Assembly: GCF_002272745.1 (NCBI RefSeq)
Contig: NZ_NPBD01000007.1
Location: forward strand, 124,001 to 188,000
DNA length: 64,000 bases
Reading direction: 5' to 3'
Origin: Terribacillus saccharophilus
Lineage (GTDB): Bacteria; Bacillota; Bacilli; Bacillales; Amphibacillaceae
Shown here: positions 1-9,199 of the stretch, piece by piece
Layout of the letters: each line of letters opens with the position of its first letter
Numbering within the stretch: the first letter of the stretch is position 1
Translations under genes and position numbers: made by a program
Notes under the pieces: model-generated
Database searches by the model: none
The model's input: the letters and a program-made list of their open reading frames with translations, nothing else
Told to the model about the DNA's origin: nothing

Positions 1-103
1 TTGCTATCTTTTATAGTGAGATTTTACTAATTTTAATGGATGAAAATTCCTATTAATGGTAAAATTTAAGCTTTGACCACAAAGATATCGGGAGGTTTTA
101 TAA

Positions 104-2680
104 ATGGACCAGCAATTATTTGCAGAAGAGATGGCCATCATTTCTGCTCAGATGTATTTAAACGGTAAAGACATGCTATCCACTCAAGAGACAGAGGATT
201 TAATTGAGAAGGTTATTCAAGAAATATCCAAACATTCAACGTTAAAAGATGCTGATTTAGATATAGATCCTATTAGAAATGTACTTCAGAGCTACTTGAA
301 AGATCACACAGAATACGACGATGAAGAAACTGTAATATTAACAAATGACGAAGATAGTGAAAACTGGCTTGAAGTACACCAACGTGATAACAAATGGGAA
401 CGATGGAGAAGATTCAGAAACCATCTAATTAGAACAAAAAAGCGTTCTGCCTTTCAAACAAACCAGCTTAATAAACTAACTCGCAGGATTCTTTCTAATA
501 TAGGTAACCCAGCATTGGAGAGCTTTGATAAAAGGGGCCTTGTAGTTGGCTATGTACAGTCTGGTAAAACAGAAAATTACATTGCTCTAGCTAATAAAGC
601 CATCGATTCCGGATATAAGTTAGTAATAATCTTATCAGGAATTCACAATGATCTTAGAACTCAAACCCAAAAACGTGTAGATGAAGAGATACTTGGAATT
701 GACACTGAAGATTTTAAAACAATTGTAGGTGTAGGGAAAATAAAAAGCTTAGCTATTAATTCCTTAACTCAACGTACTAATGAGGGTGATATAAATAGCG
801 CTATAGCTGACTCTTCTATTCATCAGCTCATTACTAAAGAAACTCCTGCAATTATCGTTACAAAGAAAGTGGCTTCTGTGTTAGAGTCTCTAAAAGAAAT
901 CTTAAGCAAAGTTGATAAAGATCTACCAATCCTTATTATAGATGATGAGGCTGATCAAGCATCAATTGATGTAAAGTCTTCGAGTACAGATAGAAGTGAC
1001 AGTACTTATGTACCTTCTACTATAAATAAGTTAATTAGAGAAAACTTCCTAATGTTTAATAAACGATCTTATGTTGGTTATACGGCGACACCATTTGCAA
1101 ATGTATTAATTGATCATCGCATAGACCATCCTACTTACGGACGGGATCTGTTCCCTAAAGACTTTATTATAGACTTACCTAAACAAGAAGAATACTTAGG
1201 TCCAGATGAGCTATTTGGTTTCGAAGATGGAGAGGGCCTACCATCCTTAATTCAACCTATAGAAGACGATAAGTCAGAGAAACAGGTATATGATGCTACA
1301 GAAATGCCTGATGACCTGTCTAAAGCAATTAAATCGTTTATTATGTCTGCAGCAGTAAGACACTTGAGAGGGCAAGTGAAAGAACATAACTCCATGTTAA
1401 TTCATATTAATAGATCTGTTGACGCTCATGATAAGATCGCTGATGTAGTTAAAAAAGAATTTGGTTCAATAAAGAACATGTTAGATAATGATGAGGATGA
1501 AATCATTGAAGATTTCCATGAGCTTTGGACAGATGATTATATTCCTACATTTAATAAAATGCAGATCTTTGATGAAATTGAACCATGGGATGAAGTGATT
1601 TCTGAGATAAAAAATGTGGTTTTCTTAATTAAAATAATGGTGATAAATGGCGAATCTAATGACAGTCTCGATTATCAAAAGAACATGGATGAGGGATTAT
1701 ATGTAATAGCTATTGGGGGAGATAAACTTTCAAGAGGATTGACGCTAGAGGGACTTACTATTAGTTATTATCTGCGCTCTAGCAAAACTTACGATACACT
1801 AATGCAAATGGGTCGATGGTTCGGATATAAAAAGGACTTTGAGGATCTCTGCAGAATTTATCTCTCTCCTAATTTAATCAAAGATTTTAAAGCAATTGCA
1901 GCTGCAAACTATGAATTTAGGGAATTACTTCAGGCAATGAAAAAAGCAGATAAAAAGCCAATTGAGTTTGGCTTACGAATAAGATCGCACTCTGTTATGG
2001 AAGTAACCAGCCTTTTAAAACTAAGAAGTGCTACAAGCAGCGTAGAGTTACAATCATATGCCGGTCGTAAACCACAAACTTTCAAATTTAATCCTAATGA
2101 CGAGATAATAGATAAAAATTATTCCAGTACAGTAGAGTTTTTAGATAGTCTTTCTATTCCGGACCACAATCTAGGAAATAAAGGTAAGGTTCGGCTGTGG
2201 GAAGAAGTAGGGGCAGAAAAGGTCATCAATTACTTGAAAGAAATTGATGTTCCGGAAGATATTATATCCGGTTCTCCTGAAAGATGGCTAAAATATATTA
2301 ATCACGAAATCTCGGTTGGGAAATTGAAGACATTTAGAGTTTTCCTTATGTCAAACCAATTAAAGGGTATTGATGGTGAAGTCGGTAAATATGAATGTAT
2401 TAGGCCAGGGAGAAAGTTATATATCCACGAACCGGACTTAATTGATATCGGAGTATTGAGAAGTGGGTATGACTTAAAAGATATCAGTGACTATCTTGAC
2501 GAAGACATTGATCTTATTCAAGAACCTATATTATTAATATACCCATTTGTGGTTACTGAGGACAAACAGCCTAAAAAGGAAATTAACCAAAATCTAATAG
2601 GTTTATCCATTGTATTCCCTGAAAGTGATACAAGGAATATAGAGTACACTATAAATACAGTCGAAACATCGGCTAAATAA
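104..2680 (+). CDS. Z1-domain ATPase/helicase-like protein of restriction-type operons
   Basis: 858 residues. A Walker A-like GYVQSGKT sits near residues 149-156, a Walker B-like DDEAD at about 280-284, and a helicase motif VI-like GGDKLSRG at about 538-545, followed by QMGRWFGYK. This order is typical of the Z1 domain family. Z1 proteins occur in operons with MORC/Hsp90-like ATPases, PD-(D/E)XK nucleases, AIPR proteins and cytosine methyltransferases, thought to be restriction-like defence. The start is supported by GGAGGT at 91-96. No partner gene lies downstream, because a terminator follows at 2691-2720. Any partners must lie upstream of the window. Family assignment is firm; the defence role is inference. 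Confidence 0.85.
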   Translation: MDQQLFAEEMAIISAQMYLNGKDMLSTQETEDLIEKVIQEISKHSTLKDADLDIDPIRNVLQSYLKDHTEYDDEETVILTNDEDSENWLEVHQRDNKWERWRRFRNHLIRTKKRSAFQTNQLNKLTRRILSNIGNPALESFDKRGLVVGYVQSGKTENYIALANKAIDSGYKLVIILSGIHNDLRTQTQKRVDEEILGIDTEDFKTIVGVGKIKSLAINSLTQRTNEGDINSAIADSSIHQLITKETPAIIVTKKVASVLESLKEILSKVDKDLPILIIDDEADQASIDVKSSSTDRSDSTYVPSTINKLIRENFLMFNKRSYVGYTATPFANVLIDHRIDHPTYGRDLFPKDFIIDLPKQEEYLGPDELFGFEDGEGLPSLIQPIEDDKSEKQVYDATEMPDDLSKAIKSFIMSAAVRHLRGQVKEHNSMLIHINRSVDAHDKIADVVKKEFGSIKNMLDNDEDEIIEDFHELWTDDYIPTFNKMQIFDEIEPWDEVISEIKNVVFLIKIMVINGESNDSLDYQKNMDEGLYVIAIGGDKLSRGLTLEGLTISYYLRSSKTYDTLMQMGRWFGYKKDFEDLCRIYLSPNLIKDFKAIAAANYEFRELLQAMKKADKKPIEFGLRIRSHSVMEVTSLLKLRSATSSVELQSYAGRKPQTFKFNPNDEIIDKNYSSTVEFLDSLSIPDHNLGNKGKVRLWEEVGAEKVINYLKEIDVPEDIISGSPERWLKYINHEISVGKLKTFRVFLMSNQLKGIDGEVGKYECIRPGRKLYIHEPDLIDIGVLRSGYDLKDISDYLDEDIDLIQEPILLIYPFVVTEDKQPKKEINQNLIGLSIVFPESDTRNIEYTINTVETSAK

Positions 2681-2691
2681 CTAACTTAAAA

Positions 2692-2720
2692 ACAGGCGCA
2701 TTGATCAGCGCCTGTTTTTT
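2692..2720 (+). terminator. Intrinsic terminator after the Z1 gene
   Basis: A GGCGC...GCGCC stem with a short loop is followed by seven T residues, 12 bases after the Z1 gene stop. Confidence 0.85.
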
Positions 2721-3180
2721 TCCATCTGATCTAAATTACAAAGAGAGACTTAAACTCAACCTTTAAAGGTAAAGCTTCTTAATAGCAATCTCTTCATAAA
2801 TTTCTACTGTTTGTGTGATGTCTGTACAATGTGGTTTAGAATCAGTTGTACTCTACTTACATAATCAATAATGCTGAAATAAGCAATATGGTAGATAAAG
2901 AGAATCTATAGTTTAAGCCATATTCAAATCATAAATGAGCATAATATTAACTGTACAGAAAGAAGTGATTAGGTTATTCCTTATATTAAACTAAATATAA
3001 TTTTGGAGAACCGAACTGGTAGATGTGAAAATTACCGAGATGTCCTAAAATAATACAAATTATAAATACTGTAAAAGAAATAACTCAGCTATTTTTTTGC
3101 TGGGGTGTTTTTATGTAGTAGTAATTTGTTTTAATTTATCTCCTTCGTATTGGATGGAAGGGGTTGAAATTACAACAATG
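2721..3180. other. Gene-poor gap of about 460 bases
   Basis: No convincing gene. A weak hairpin with CTCAGC at 3084-3089 and GCTGGGG before a T-run near 3100-3113 could be a leftover terminator. The open frame that runs from 3097 into the TetR gene has no ribosome binding site and overlaps that gene in antisense. Confidence 0.5.
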
Positions 3181-3771
3181 CTACTTCTCAATTTCTTTCA
3201 TCAAAGAAGAATGATAATGCAACAAATTAATAATCCTTCTCGCCATCTCAGAAGGCGTCGCATCATACCCAGCTTTGATCCACTCCAATATCCAGCCGTA
3301 TATACCATAAGCTCTATAATGAGTGAAATAGTCTGCATTAATCTCAGATGCCTGATCTCCTATAAAAGAAAATCGATTCTGGAAGATATCCTTCAGTAAC
3401 TCTAACAAAGCTTCACGGATTCCTGGTATCGGATCTTGAATAACCAGCAAGTCATAGTAATGGCTGTTATCCTTCATATACTGAAAAACATCTGTTTCAT
3501 TTGGGTTCATCTTCGTTAAGTCGAGGATGGGATTATCCCGAACTGGCTTGCAGAATTCATAACAGAAACGCTCCATTTCCAGTTCGATCATTTCTTTGGC
3601 TAATTGTTCTTTGCCGTCGTAATGTACGTAAAAGGTAGTGCGGTTGTAATTGGCTTCGTCTACGATATCTTTTACTTTGACTTTGGAATAGCCTCTCTCT
3701 AAAACAAGCTTCTGAAATGTTGCTATTAAGGTAGATTTCGTGCGCTCAATTCTTCGGTCTGTTTTTGACAT
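3181..3771 (-). CDS. TetR/AcrR family transcriptional regulator
   Basis: 196 residues. The N-terminus has the TetR_N pattern: TKSTLIATFQKLVLERGYSK, then a helix-turn-helix ending in NRTTFYVHYDGKEQL at about residues 43-57. The C-terminal ligand domain is helical and its family is unclear; the length suits TetR_C domains of the DhaS type. It is transcribed away from the alcohol dehydrogenase gene at 3990, with 218 bases between them. This layout usually means the regulator controls its divergent neighbour. Repeats in the intergenic region are candidate operators. Ligand unknown. Confidence 0.9.
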   Translation of the reverse strand: MSKTDRRIERTKSTLIATFQKLVLERGYSKVKVKDIVDEANYNRTTFYVHYDGKEQLAKEMIELEMERFCYEFCKPVRDNPILDLTKMNPNETDVFQYMKDNSHYYDLLVIQDPIPGIREALLELLKDIFQNRFSFIGDQASEINADYFTHYRAYGIYGWILEWIKAGYDATPSEMARRIINLLHYHSSLMKEIEK

Positions 3772-3832
3772 GATTTTCCCTCGCTAGATACTTTCTCTAT
3801 GATAGATGAATTTTAGACAGTTTAAGTTTTTT

Positions 3833-3976
3833 GTTGAAAAACTATACAGTACTATCCTCATAGTTGAAAACCCATACATTTTCAATTTTTCAGTGATTGA
3901 AAGGCGGCTTTCTGATTCTTTATACTTAGGTTAATTATATTATAAATCTCTTTAATATAATTGAAAAATGTATAAC
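3833..3976. promoter_or_regulatory. Candidate TetR operator repeats
   Basis: The motif GTTGAAAA followed by (A/C)C(C/T)ATACA occurs at 3833-3848 and again exactly 30 bases later at 3863-3878. A third related copy, TTGAAAAATGTATA, lies at 3961-3974 directly before the alcohol dehydrogenase ribosome binding site. An inverted repeat TTTCAAT...ATTGAAA (3880-3886 and 3896-3902) lies between them. These are candidate binding sites for the divergent TetR protein; binding is inferred. Confidence 0.5.
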
Positions 3977-3989
3977 TGGGGGAATTGGG

Positions 3990-5096
3990 ATGGAAATTCA
4001 AGCAATGTTAACTACTGAAGAAAGCGATTTCAACAAGCAGACACTGCAGTTGGATGAGCCAAAAGCTGATGAGGTGTTGGTACGAATTGTTGCTTCGGGT
4101 GTTTGTCATACAGATGCAACAGTTCTTGATGGCTCGCTGCCAGTACCATATCCGGCTGTACTGGGACATGAAGGTTCAGGGATTGTAGAAAAAGTAGGCA
4201 GCAATGTTACTACTGTTGAACCAGGGGATCATGTCGTACTAGGATTCAGTTATTGCGGTCATTGTGATAACTGCCTGGAAGGTAATGCAGGTGGCTGTGA
4301 AAACATGATGGAGCTTAACTTTGCGGGTAAAAACAAATATGGTGTATCACCAATTCATAAAGAGGAACAAGAAGTGTCACAGTTCTTCGGCCAATCTTCT
4401 TTCGCTACGTACAGCACGGTAGATGAGAAGAACGTGGTGAAAATCGATAAAGAGGCTGACCTTCGTCTATTGGGCCCACTTGGCTGCGGTCTTATGACAG
4501 GCAGTGGTACTGTCTTGAACTCCCTTGCTCCAGAAGCTGGTACAAGCTTTGTTGTATTCGGTACAGGAGCTGTAGGTCTATCTGGTATGATGGCTGCGAA
4601 AATCGCTGGCTGCTACCCAATCATCGCTGTAGATATCCATGACAGCCGTTTGGAATTAGCGAAAGAGCTCGGCGCAACACATACAATCAACAGCAAAAAC
4701 GAAGATCCTGCAGAGAAGATCAAAGAAATCACTGGCAAAGGTGCACATTATTCCTTGGAAACAACAGGTGTTCCAGAAGTAACACTAGCCGCAATCCGCT
4801 GTCTACGTGTGAAAGGCGAATGTGCTACAGTTGCCGTTGGTAAACGTGACCTGACTATCAACGTTACCAATGAAATCATGACAAAAGCTGTAACACTGAA
4901 AGGTGTTGTAGAAGGCGATGCTGTACCGCAATTGATCATTCCAAAACTAGTGAAGTTCTACCAAAACGGTCAATTCCCATTCGATAAATTGGTGAAATTC
5001 TATGAAATGGATGATATTCAGCAAGCATTCGAGGATTCAGCAAATGGGTCTACTATTAAGCCAATTTTAATTATTGATAAAGAATACCAAGCTTAA
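3990..5096 (+). CDS. Zinc-dependent alcohol dehydrogenase (MDR family, NAD-type)
   Basis: 368 residues. Catalytic zinc ligands are C39, H60/E61 and C166. The structural zinc site is C89, C92, C95 and C103. The Rossmann motif GTGAVG is at 191-196, with D215 at the end of the next strand, which favours NAD over NADP. Overall it resembles aryl or benzyl alcohol dehydrogenases of the AdhB-like group. It oxidises primary alcohols to aldehydes or the reverse; the physiological substrate is unknown. GGGGGAA precedes the ATG. Probably controlled by the divergent TetR regulator. Confidence 0.9.
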   Translation: MEIQAMLTTEESDFNKQTLQLDEPKADEVLVRIVASGVCHTDATVLDGSLPVPYPAVLGHEGSGIVEKVGSNVTTVEPGDHVVLGFSYCGHCDNCLEGNAGGCENMMELNFAGKNKYGVSPIHKEEQEVSQFFGQSSFATYSTVDEKNVVKIDKEADLRLLGPLGCGLMTGSGTVLNSLAPEAGTSFVVFGTGAVGLSGMMAAKIAGCYPIIAVDIHDSRLELAKELGATHTINSKNEDPAEKIKEITGKGAHYSLETTGVPEVTLAAIRCLRVKGECATVAVGKRDLTINVTNEIMTKAVTLKGVVEGDAVPQLIIPKLVKFYQNGQFPFDKLVKFYEMDDIQQAFEDSANGSTIKPILIIDKEYQA

Positions 5097-5108
5097 TAGC
5101 TTGGTATT
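5083..5108 (+). terminator. Hairpin overlapping the adh stop codon
   Basis: Perfect 10-base stem AATACCAAGC/GCTTGGTATT around a TTAATA loop that contains the stop codon. The following T-run is short, so termination may be weak. Confidence 0.5.
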
Positions 5109-5302
5109 TCTGTATGGAGCTACGAATATAGAAGAGCTGATGAAAATCTATATTAGCGAGCTTGGGTAAAAGGCAAGGGAGTTCCCTTTCAGATTTAAGA
5201 AGATGCTCAGAGGTTAATGCCGCTGAGCATCTTTAATTAGTGAATAGCGGTAATTGCAACTGCTAAGGTGAGCTGTTATTAATAAATGAAAAATGAAATA
5301 AA

Positions 5303-5327
5303 AAGGAGACCTTTTAAAGGTCTCCTT
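5303..5327 (-). terminator. Terminator for the SMI1/KNR4 gene
   Basis: Perfect 11-base stem AAGGAGACCTT/AAGGTCTCCTT. On the minus strand it is followed by a T-rich tract. Confidence 0.8.
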
Positions 5328-5337
5328 AATTTCCTTC

Positions 5338-5787
5338 TTAAAAATCTTCTTCCCACGCTTCTTTTGCATCCGATAACCTCTGGGATAAAAACTCATAAAA
5401 ATTTTCTGCCGTATTATAGTCGTCAAGCCCTCCTTGCTTATTCCATGCAATGACTGGGCACTCACCATTTTTCATATTGCTAGTATCTAAACAATAGCCA
5501 TATTCATCTATATCTTCAATAACTATTAATTTTCCATTCATTCCTAGATCCCTATAATTCTCTGTTTCAATAACAACTGTAGCAATATTAGACTTAGCCA
5601 CTCCTAAAATATCTACACCATATAAACCACCAGACCCATAATTATTTAAAAACCACTTATAACTTTCTGGTAACTTTAACTCTAGAGTATCTTGAATATA
5701 ATCAATCTGTCTTTCATCTACTCCTCCAGTAAAATCATCTGGTTCCATATTTTTTTTAATAAAATCGGTTAATTCCACTTTATTCAT
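5338..5787 (-). CDS. SMI1/KNR4 family protein, probable T7SS toxin immunity
   Basis: 149 residues. It has the SMI1/KNR4 pattern: an N-terminal helix, LKLPESYKWFLNNYGSGG near residues 33-50, then a mixed alpha/beta domain ending in NFYEFLSQRL. Members commonly neutralise polymorphic nuclease toxins in the cytoplasm. It lies directly downstream of the broken LXG-LHH toxin; its AAAAGGAG ribosome binding site overlaps the stop codon of the frame-restored toxin (5803-5805). It is the cognate immunity gene by position. The gene is intact although the toxin is not, as expected for retained protection. Confidence 0.88.
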   Translation of the reverse strand: MNKVELTDFIKKNMEPDDFTGGVDERQIDYIQDTLELKLPESYKWFLNNYGSGGLYGVDILGVAKSNIATVVIETENYRDLGMNGKLIVIEDIDEYGYCLDTSNMKNGECPVIAWNKQGGLDDYNTAENFYEFLSQRLSDAKEAWEEDF

Positions 5788-5802
5788 TTAAAATTTCTCC
5801 TT

Positions 5803-7412
5803 TTAAAATTCACCTTTATCTATTTGTTTAGCTCTCCATCTCCAATATTTCGATCTGAAGTTTTCATATTGTTTTTTTAAAACAGGGTCATTTCTGAAGC
5901 TTCCTCCATTCTCTACTAAACCATGCAAAATTTTATCGTTCTTTATGCATACTACTAGGGAGCTCCACCATTGATCCAGGTTCTCTTTGGATTAAATGAT
6001 GAAGTTCTATTTTTGTCCCATCTCTCCAGATTGGAGGTTTTCCACTTTTCATTAATTGATAATTTGACTTACCAGTTTTAGGATCAACTCTCCCGAAGTC
6101 AATATCTATTCTTTGATAAACTAGTCTGCTAGTATCCCTTACTTCCCCATTAATTTTAGTGGTTCCACTATACTCCACGGACTTATAGTTTTTATACTCT
6201 TTAGCCGCATCCTTAACCTCATCAACCTTCCCAGCCTTGGCATCAGGAAGTCCCTTACCTGCAGCCGTACTATCGGACAGGTCATCTATCCAACTTTTCC
6301 AAGAAGTTGCGCCAAATTCATAAACGTCTTTGTCGGCTTTAAGAGGTTTCCCAGTGGTGAATAGAAGTGCCATGGAATACTCACCTAAAGATGCATTAGG
6401 ATCTGCAAGCGTTATTAAATCTCCAAGCACATAATTAAAGCCGCCAATCGTACCATCTTTCACTAATTTCTTGGCATCTTCCTGTTTAAGCTCCTTCAAA
6501 TTCTCCCGATCCTTAGGAATGCGGGAAACAAATTCAAAGGATGTTTGGGAGACAGGGGAGTCAGAGTTTGGATTTATATATGCACGAATGATGCGGCCAT
6601 CTGCTAGGATGAAATATTCTCCATCCCATTCAAATTGGTCATCTTGAACGGTCTTACTATCTTTGATTTGATCTTGCAGAGCCTTGTACTCTTGTTCCGT
6701 TATGGGGATCGGCTTGTCGCTTGTTAATGCTTGTCTGCCGTCAGCTTGTAGTTTGAAGTCTTTGTAGAAATTCTGCTTTGTCAGCTGTTCAGAGCTGTAG
6801 CTATCGACAGTAATATTATTCTTATCAATTGCATCCTTCAGCTTAGCCAAGTAAGTCTTCATCTGCTCAATATCCTGTACAGGTTTATCAAGCTTCTTAG
6901 TCGCTTTGGCGTCCATGTCATACATATTAGACAGTGTTTCCGATAATTTCTCTTTTCCCTTGTTGATGGAATTGATGAATGGTTCACTATCTACGGATGG
7001 TACATTCACAATGTCTTTCACATAAAGAAGCTGCTGGTTAATGTCGATTGACGTCGAGGTTAAGCTGGTTGAAGCTTTCATCAGTCTGCTCTTTAGTTCA
7101 TCCTCTAAAAATTCTTCCCGAATAAATCCATGCTCGTCCGATTCGAAGGAAAGAACTTCTTCATTTACAGACGATAGTGTCTCTTCATATTGTATCAAAA
7201 AGCTATTCATGAACTCGAGGAATGGCTTGTGCGTTTCTTCAAAAAAAGAACGAATGGAGTCGGCGGTGCTGCCTTCAAAGCCATCGTGAAGTGTCGTAAC
7301 ACCGTTGAGGGCTTGTTTGACATGTTCGATACTTTGTTTGGCTGATAAATTTCTTTGTACTGTCAACTTGTTGTTGGATGTCCTGTACATCTAGATTTTT
7401 AATTGTCTTCAC
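5803..7412 (-). pseudogene. LXG-domain T7SS toxin with C-terminal LHH nuclease, two frameshifts
   Basis: The longest open segment is 5933-7390. The LXG domain spans about 250 residues (SIEHVKQALNG, TADSIRSFFEETHKPFLEFM), followed by a linker and a C-terminal HNH/endonuclease VII-type domain with the LHH motif (IELHHLIQREPGSMVELP). Two frameshifts break it. At the 5' end, frame reading V-K-T-I-K-N-L-D-V up to ISQTK is in another frame from SIEHV, consistent with loss of about five bases near 7331-7340. At the 3' end, an extra A in the minus-strand AAA tract (5942-5944) causes an early stop. Restoring it adds about 43 residues beginning NDKILHGLVENGGSFRNDP and ending at 5803. The second LXG gene (17116-18774) has an intact N-terminus that supports this reading. 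The catalytic LHH motif is present but the domain end is detached, so the toxin is probably dead unless recoded. Confidence 0.82.
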
Positions 7413-7447
7413 CACCTGATATAGCCGTTAGCTGTTCATTACTTGTA

Positions 7448-7475
7448 ATTATAATAAAGGAAAAAATTGGTGAAA
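7448..7475 (-). promoter_or_regulatory. Promoter of the broken LXG gene
   Basis: On the minus strand a TTTCAC -35 and a perfect TATAAT -10 are separated by 16 bases, about 45 bases upstream of the coding frame. The whole block is nearly the same as that before the second LXG gene. Confidence 0.6.
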
Positions 7476-7668
7476 GGGGAAATGGAGAAAACACTTCCTT
7501 TTTACCAGCACTAAATAGTCGTTTTTTAGAAAAACGCGACAGAAGTTTTAGTAACTGTATTGGATAAGGTTGGTGGATAGTTTTATATAAGTTTGAAAGC
7601 AAAAAGGGAGGATGATTCTGAGGAAACTGCTTATTTTATTATCACGATCTCTATGGAAACATAATAAA

Positions 7669-7695
7669 AGCCATCCTCAAGTAATGAGGATGGCT
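7669..7695 (-). terminator. Terminator of the BASS transporter gene
   Basis: Perfect 11-base stem AGCCATCCTCA/TGAGGATGGCT with a five-base loop, followed on the minus strand by TTTTATTAT. Confidence 0.85.
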
Positions 7696-7701
7696 TGTTC
7701 T

Positions 7702-8667
7702 TTAAGATATCTGTTGCTTAGCATCTGCTTCCTTCTCACTACTACCCATCTTCGCAAAAATATTAGCCAAAATAGAACCTGAAATATTATGCCAAACACT
7801 AAAGATTGCGCTTGGTACAGCTGCCAACGGCGAGAAGTGCGCTGTTGCAAGCTGTGCGCCTAATCCTGAGTTTTGCATGCCGACTTCTATGGAGGTTGTT
7901 TTGACTTTTGGCAGGTCCATTCGCAAGAGCTTGGCGAAGATGAACCCAAGCAGGTATCCAAGCACATTATGCAGGATGACTACGCCGAAAATGGCCAGCC
8001 CGGTCTGTGCAATCTGCTGCTGACTATTGGATACGACAGCTGCTACGATGCCGATTATGGCAACGGCTGACACAAGCGGCAGTACTTTTACGCTCGCTGT
8101 AGCTTGTCTGTTGAAGAAGCGCTTTACTAATAGACCTAAGACAATCGGGATGATGACGACATTCACGATGGAAATAAATAAGGAGACAGGACTGACTTCA
8201 ATCCATTCACTCGCGAATAAAAGAATGAGTGCAGGTGTTACAATCGGCGCGAGAATGGTCGTGACTGCTGTTGCTGTGACAGATAATGGGACATCGCCTT
8301 TGGCCAGGAAGGTCATGACGTTAGAGGATGTTCCGCCAGGGCAGCAACCTACTAGAATGACTCCGACAGCCACTTCAGGGGATAATTGCAGTCCTTTTGC
8401 CAAAGCAAAGGCAAGCAGGGGCATGATCAAAAACTGTCCTGCTACTACGGCGAACACTTCAAAAGGCCGCTTTATAACGCCTTTAAAGTCATTTGCAGAT
8501 AGTGTTAAACCCATTCCAAACATAATGATTCCGAGTAGCGGGGTAATAAAAGGAACGATCCATGTAAATCCTGCTGGCAGCATAAAAGCTACTACGGCAA
8601 ATAAAATAACCCAATACGCAAAGGTACTTCCGACAAACTGACTAAATCGCTCTAACGTTTTCATCAT
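7702..8667 (-). CDS. Bile acid:sodium symporter (BASS) family transporter
   Basis: About 321 residues and eight to ten membrane segments. Family hallmarks include GCCPGGTSSNVMTFLAKGD near residue 110-130 and VGMQNSGLGAQLA near the C-terminus. It matches Bacillus YocS-like proteins. These are sodium-coupled importers of organic anions; the substrate here is not known. The start is placed at tandem ATGs (8662-8667) preceded by AGAGGTGG rather than at a codon 54 bases upstream that lacks a ribosome binding site. The gene stands alone with its own terminator. Confidence 0.88.
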   Translation of the reverse strand: MMKTLERFSQFVGSTFAYWVILFAVVAFMLPAGFTWIVPFITPLLGIIMFGMGLTLSANDFKGVIKRPFEVFAVVAGQFLIMPLLAFALAKGLQLSPEVAVGVILVGCCPGGTSSNVMTFLAKGDVPLSVTATAVTTILAPIVTPALILLFASEWIEVSPVSLFISIVNVVIIPIVLGLLVKRFFNRQATASVKVLPLVSAVAIIGIVAAVVSNSQQQIAQTGLAIFGVVILHNVLGYLLGFIFAKLLRMDLPKVKTTSIEVGMQNSGLGAQLATAHFSPLAAVPSAIFSVWHNISGSILANIFAKMGSSEKEADAKQQIS

Positions 8668-9199
8668 CCACCTCTTCTTAACTGTTTGTGAGATTGTATA
8701 ACAGATTTCGATAAATTTCAATATTGTAATTTTTCAGATATATAAAGAGGGATATGAATTTGTTAGAGAAAAAATGCTCTAACACTTGGATAATCAAGGA
8801 ATTAATATAAGAGAGTGGAGCGCCTTTTGATTAGAAATGGGGGATTTTTGCTAGCAACCTTAGTTTTATTTAATCCTATCTCTAACAATATATTTATTAC
8901 CTTACTGCTTATTTGTCACCTAAAATAAACCAAGGTAATTGTTTCCAATATTGTTTTTCTCTATTAACTCTCGAAGCTAAATGGAAGACATCTGGTATAA
9001 TGTATGGGTATAAGTGTCCATTGGATATGAAGAAATATATGAGAATAGTAGCAACTGGTTAAGGGTTATAGCTCCTAATATATGTATTGGAATCTCTTCA
9101 TTTCTAGTGTGCGAAGAAGAAAATAATGTAAATAACACATGTAAATACATAAAAATTCAATCCACGATGTGGATTTCAAGTAGTAAGGGGTTAGTCGGT
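8668..9199. other. Intergenic gap between BASS and histidine kinase genes
   Basis: About 530 bases with no clear gene. A frame in phase with the histidine kinase is open from GTG 9014, but that codon has no ribosome binding site and the encoded residues look unlike a membrane-protein start. Confidence 0.4.

Noticed and set aside
3097..3399. 100-codon open frame on the plus strand
   Set aside because: Overlaps the TetR gene in antisense, has no ribosome binding site and has an implausible composition.
7399..7602. 67-codon minus-strand frame upstream of the broken LXG gene
   Set aside because: It covers the conserved LXG promoter block; no ribosome binding site.
8027..8641. 204-codon plus-strand frame
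   Set aside because: Antisense shadow of the BASS transporter; low-complexity Thr/Met/Pro composition.
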